A DNA stretch of 18,388 nt from an uncultured Clostridia bacterium (GTDB lineage Bacteria > Bacillota > Clostridia > Peptostreptococcales > Anaerovoracaceae): assembly GCA_934247125.1 (NCBI GenBank), contig CAKQIZ010000039.1:1-18388 (forward strand), given 5' to 3'. The position numbers and the translations under genes were made by a program. Positions 15,410 through 18,388 of this stretch are shown here, one piece after another. Position 1 is the stretch's first letter. The number at the start of each line of letters is the position of its first letter. The notes under the pieces are model-generated. The model did no database searches. It was given only the letters and a program-made list of their open reading frames with translations, and was not told the origin of the DNA.

Positions 15410-15897
15410 ACAGATTCGGCATGTGGTTCGCAAATCTGATGCGCGGAAGGTACGGCAACGATAACCTCAACCGCTTCCTGCTGATCGTGTCGGTGATACT
15501 CATAATAGCAGACATGTTCGTAAGGCGGCGGCTTCTGTATATGCTGGCGGTGCTGATACTGATATACGTATACTGCAGGATGTTTTCGAGAAACATAAAT
15601 GCCAGATACAGAGAAAACCAGAAGTTCCTGCAGTTTACTGCAAAATTCAGGCGCAATGACAGATACGGATCTGGTAATGCATCATACGGCGGTGGAGCGT
15701 ATGGAGGCGGCCGGTATGGAAATGCTGCAAATTCCGGCAGTGCCGGCTGGGGCAGAAAAGCAAAGCCTGCGAAAGACAGAGATCATAAGATATTCAAATG
15801 CCCTGTATGCGGCGAAAAGCTCAGGGTGCCTAAAGGTGCGGGAAAGATCAGCATAACCTGTCCGCACTGCGGGGAGAAATTCATAAAGAAGGTCTGA
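15406..15897 (+). CDS. Two-helix membrane protein with C-terminal zinc ribbon
   Basis: A 163-residue protein of a type widespread in Firmicutes but without a settled function. It starts with a basic segment containing RGRYGNDNLNRFL, followed by two hydrophobic helices (about 24-39 and 42-58) separated by RRR, a basic stretch, a low-complexity Gly/Tyr/Asn-rich linker (86-116), and a zinc ribbon with C132/C135 (CPVCGEKL) and C152/C155 (CPHCGEKF). The hairpin membrane anchor suggests the zinc ribbon faces the cytoplasm. Its ATG overlaps the metH stop (ATGA at 15406-15409), so it is translated with metH and lies before lgt. A link to methionine synthesis is not established; operon position could be incidental. 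Confidence 0.85.
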   Translation: MNRFGMWFANLMRGRYGNDNLNRFLLIVSVILIIADMFVRRRLLYMLAVLILIYVYCRMFSRNINARYRENQKFLQFTAKFRRNDRYGSGNASYGGGAYGGGRYGNAANSGSAGWGRKAKPAKDRDHKIFKCPVCGEKLRVPKGAGKISITCPHCGEKFIKKV

Positions 15898-15971
15898 TAT
15901 CCGCAGATGCGGAGATTCCGGCTGTGAAGCGGGGATTTACATGTTGATATGCGAAGAAAGAGGAGAGTTTT

Positions 15972-16715
15972 ATGCCAGTACCTGAACCGGTGGCTTTTAC
16001 GATTTTCGGTATAGATATAATGTGGTATGCAGTTATGATAACATCGGGAATGATCATAGCCACAGTGATATGCTGCGTAAGGGCGCCGAAACACGATCTG
16101 ACGTCAGATCAGATAATCAATTTTGTAATAATATGCATACCTGCGGCGATAATAGGCGCAAGGCTTTATTACGTGGTGTTCAACTGGGAGTTCTATGCGA
16201 GCGATATAAAAAAGATACTGAATATAAGAGGCGGCGGTCTTGCCATACACGGCGGACTGATATTCGCATTCGTAGCGGTATGCATTCTCTGCGCTGTATG
16301 GAAGCTGAGGCCTCTGAACATCCTCGATCTTGCCGTGCCGTGTATAGCGATCGCGCAGGCGATAGGACGATGGGGAAACTATTTCAACTCGGAGGCGCAT
16401 GGCGGCCCGACGGATCTGCCGTGGGCGATAACGGTGAACGGACAGTCCGTGCACCCGACATTTCTGTATGAATCGATCTGGTGTTTCATGCTGTTTTTCT
16501 TCCTGATATATGTCGATAACAGGAGAAAGTTCGAGGGGCAGATACTGCTGCTTTACGGCATACTGTATTCGGCAGAACGCTTTTTCGTGGAGGCGCTGCG
16601 TACGGACAGCCTGATGATAGGGCCGTTCAAGCAGGCACAGGTGCTGAGCCTGTCAGTGATAGTGGTATGCATCATCGCATATTTGATACTGTACAGACGC
16701 TGTAAAAACAGATAG
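15972..16715 (+). CDS. lgt: Prolipoprotein diacylglyceryl transferase
   Basis: Lgt transfers a diacylglyceryl group from phosphatidylglycerol to the lipobox cysteine of prolipoproteins, the first step of lipoprotein maturation, in the cytoplasmic membrane. The 247-residue protein is slightly short for the family but has the expected multi-helix pattern and motifs: GARLYYVV (62-69), GGGLAIHGG (87-95, H93 equivalent to the essential histidine), GRWGNYFNSEAHGG (132-145, R133), HPTFLYES (161-168), and RFFVEALRTDSL (203-214) with two conserved arginines. ATG 15972 follows AGGAGAG at about 7-8 nt. The 74-nt gap from the zinc-ribbon gene has only a small hairpin (15900-15913), so the gene probably belongs to the metF transcript. 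Confidence 0.96.
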   Translation: MPVPEPVAFTIFGIDIMWYAVMITSGMIIATVICCVRAPKHDLTSDQIINFVIICIPAAIIGARLYYVVFNWEFYASDIKKILNIRGGGLAIHGGLIFAFVAVCILCAVWKLRPLNILDLAVPCIAIAQAIGRWGNYFNSEAHGGPTDLPWAITVNGQSVHPTFLYESIWCFMLFFFLIYVDNRRKFEGQILLLYGILYSAERFFVEALRTDSLMIGPFKQAQVLSLSVIVVCIIAYLILYRRCKNR

Positions 16716-16735
16716 AAGGCAGCGGGCTGTTTTTA
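16703..16735 (+). terminator. Possible terminator overlapping the lgt stop
   Basis: TAAAAACAG (16703-16711) and CTGTTTTTA (16727-16735) are exact complements around a 15-nt loop, giving a hairpin whose right arm ends in a T-run. It overlaps the lgt stop codon at 16713-16715. The stem is AT-rich, so its strength is uncertain, but the position fits the end of the met-lgt operon. The rest of the gap to 16838 is AT-rich, with TATACT at 16773-16778 as a possible -10 lacking a convincing -35. Confidence 0.4.
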
Positions 16736-16838
16736 AGGTGCTTTGCGGTGAGCAGAGCTTTGATCGTGAAAATATACTAAAAATAGAAAAATAAGAGAAA
16801 AAAACGGTATGGCTTTGACCGCAACACAGGAGAACAAC

Positions 16839-18388
16839 ATGCCTCAAACTGACGTTATATGGGAACTGAATAACTATTCCACCGACGTGATGACAGGTGG
16901 TTCGAATCAGCGCATGCAGCTTTATTATCAGCTGATCAACAGCCTGAAAAAAGCGGATAGTGTGGATATCATCGTATCCTTTATGATGGAATCGGGAGTG
17001 AAGATGCTTCTTGACGAACTGGAGAATGCGCTTCAGAGGGGTGCGAGAATCAGGATATTGACAGGAAATTATCTTGGGATCACGCAGCCATCCGCTTTAT
17101 ATCTCATTCGTAGGAAACTGGGGAAGCGGGTCGACCTGCGGTTTTACAATGAGAGAAACAGATCGTTCCATCCAAAATCATATATTTTTCATTATGAGGA
17201 TCACAGCGAGATCTACATAGGTTCTTCGAATATCTCAAGGAGCGCGCTGACGTCCGGGATCGAATGGAATTATCGTTTCAGCAGCAAGACGGATAAGGTG
17301 AATTATGACAAGTTCTTTCACAGCTTCGAGGATCTGTTTGAGAATCATTCCATTGTGATCAATGACGAGGAACTCAGAAAATACTCAAAGAACTGGCATA
17401 GACCGGCAGTGGCAAAGGATCTGCAGCGATATGATGAAGAGCGTGATGAACATACAATGGACGCAGATGCGGACAGCAATATTACGCCTCTCTTCGAACC
17501 CCGAAGCGCGCAGATCGAAGCTCTTTGTGCACTCGAAGACACTAGAGCAGAGGGGGCGCACCGCGCATTGGTAGCGGCGGCAACCGGTGTAGGCAAAACG
17601 TACCTGGCAGCATTTGACTCGAAAGATTATGCACGAGTCCTATTTGTAGCACATCGGGAAGAAATACTGGCGCAGGCGGCGATATCGTTTAAAAATGTCA
17701 GAAACTCGGATAACTATGGATTTTTCAGCGGAAAGGAAAAATCCACGGACAAAGCTGTGATCTTTGCATCGGTGGCAACGCTGGGTAGGGCAGCATACCT
17801 GAATGAAAAATATTTTGCATCGGACTATTTTGATTATCTGGTAATCGATGAATTCCATCATGCAGTTAATGATCAATACCGGAGGATCGTTGATTATTTT
17901 AAACCGCAGTTCCTGCTGGGGCTGACGGCAACGCCTGAGCGGCTGGACGGCCGAAATATTTACGAAATCTGCGACTACAATGTGCCTTATGAGATTTCAC
18001 TGAAAGATGCCATCAATAAGGGAATGCTGGTGCCTTTCCACTATTACGGCATCTATGATGACACCGATTATTCGGGCATCCACATAGTCCGTGGCAAGTA
18101 TGATGAGAAGGAACTGAACGAAACATACATCGGGAATGTGTACAGGCACGACCTGATTTACAAATATTACTGCAAATACGGCTCACGGAAAGCGCTTGGT
18201 TTCTGCTGTTCCAGGGAGCATGCGGAAGAGATGGCAAAGGAGTTTTCTACAAGAGGCATTCCGTCGGCTGCGGTTTACAGCAATGCAAACGGTGAGTTTT
18301 CGGAAGATCGTGTGTCGGCCATACGAAGACTGACGGCTGGAGAACTCAAGGTGATTTTTTCTGTGGATATGTTCAACGAAGGTGTGGA
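16839..18388 (+). CDS. PLD-nuclease/SF2-helicase fusion protein, N-terminal part
   Basis: ATG 16839-16841 follows AGGAG (16828-16832) with 6-nt spacing; the frame runs open to the window edge, giving 516 residues with no stop. Residues 1-170 form a phospholipase-D-like domain with one HKD-type motif (H111-x-K113, then GSSN at 128-131). Residues 215-380 form helicase domain 1: Q-motif-like FEPRSAQ (219-225), Walker A ATGVGKT (248-254), DEFH box (337-340) and TATPERLDG (363-371). The second RecA domain is under way, with FSVDMFNEGV (507-516) as motif V. Proteins of this type often continue into a DUF3427-type C-terminal region, not visible here. The family is often seen near restriction or defence genes, but its role is unproven. 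Ile and Arg codon choice differs sharply from lgt and metH, suggesting acquisition. Confidence 0.9.
   Translation, partial: MPQTDVIWELNNYSTDVMTGGSNQRMQLYYQLINSLKKADSVDIIVSFMMESGVKMLLDELENALQRGARIRILTGNYLGITQPSALYLIRRKLGKRVDLRFYNERNRSFHPKSYIFHYEDHSEIYIGSSNISRSALTSGIEWNYRFSSKTDKVNYDKFFHSFEDLFENHSIVINDEELRKYSKNWHRPAVAKDLQRYDEERDEHTMDADADSNITPLFEPRSAQIEALCALEDTRAEGAHRALVAAATGVGKTYLAAFDSKDYARVLFVAHREEILAQAAISFKNVRNSDNYGFFSGKEKSTDKAVIFASVATLGRAAYLNEKYFASDYFDYLVIDEFHHAVNDQYRRIVDYFKPQFLLGLTATPERLDGRNIYEICDYNVPYEISLKDAINKGMLVPFHYYGIYDDTDYSGIHIVRGKYDEKELNETYIGNVYRHDLIYKYYCKYGSRKALGFCCSREHAEEMAKEFSTRGIPSAAVYSNANGEFSEDRVSAIRRLTAGELKVIFSVDMFNEGV

Noticed and set aside
1..18388. CRISPR arrays, tRNA/rRNA genes, insertion sequences or att sites
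   Set aside because: Reading the gaps showed no regularly spaced repeats, cloverleaf-like sequences, transposase frames or long terminal repeats.

Overview
The window reads as the chromosome of a low- to mid-GC anaerobic Firmicute, most likely a Clostridia/Eubacteriales member. The reasons are strong AGGAGG-type ribosome sites, GTG and TTG starts, TTGxxx/TATAAT promoters, heavy use of ATA, AGA and AGG codons, a pyruvate:ferredoxin oxidoreductase tail, a full [NiFe]-hydrogenase maturation set, and a short MetH whose reactivation domain is a separate protein. A family-level name would be a guess.

Layout. (1) 1-150: C-terminus of pyruvate:ferredoxin oxidoreductase, ending at a two-way terminator. 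(2) 228-3613, minus strand: hypA-hypB-hypF from a clear promoter at 3657-3685. (3) 3911-5037, plus strand: a possible 40-residue small ORF and a lipoate-protein ligase. (4) 5408-7017: a sodium-coupled NSS transporter and a 35-residue MetS-like small subunit whose ATG overlaps the transporter stop, probably a MetPS-type methionine/alanine importer. (5) 7284-10491: hypC-hypD-hypE and a metallo-beta-lactamase-fold hydrolase, ending in a strong hairpin. (6) 10615-11283, minus strand: deoC. (7) 11441-16715, plus strand: metF, a free-standing MetH reactivation protein, metH, a membrane zinc-ribbon protein and lgt. (8) 16839 to the window end: the start of a large PLD-nuclease/SF2-helicase protein whose codon use differs from its neighbours.

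How they fit together. All six Hyp proteins (A-F) are encoded in two separately promoted operons: HypF/HypE make the cyanide ligand, HypC/HypD carry and assemble the Fe(CN)2CO unit, and HypA/HypB insert nickel. No hydrogenase structural gene is in the window, so the client enzyme lies elsewhere. A second theme is methionine: metF supplies methyl-THF, metH makes methionine with cobalamin, the reactivation protein rescues oxidised cobalamin, and the NSS transporter with its small partner may import methionine.

Most of the window is conventional metabolic chromosome. The parts most worth a second look are the compositionally distinct PLD-helicase at the right edge, the cysteine tail of the MetH reactivation protein, the MetS-like microprotein, the small ORF before lplA, and inverted repeats at the deoC/metF and hypA promoters. 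I found no CRISPR array, tRNA, rRNA, insertion sequence or recognisable riboswitch.
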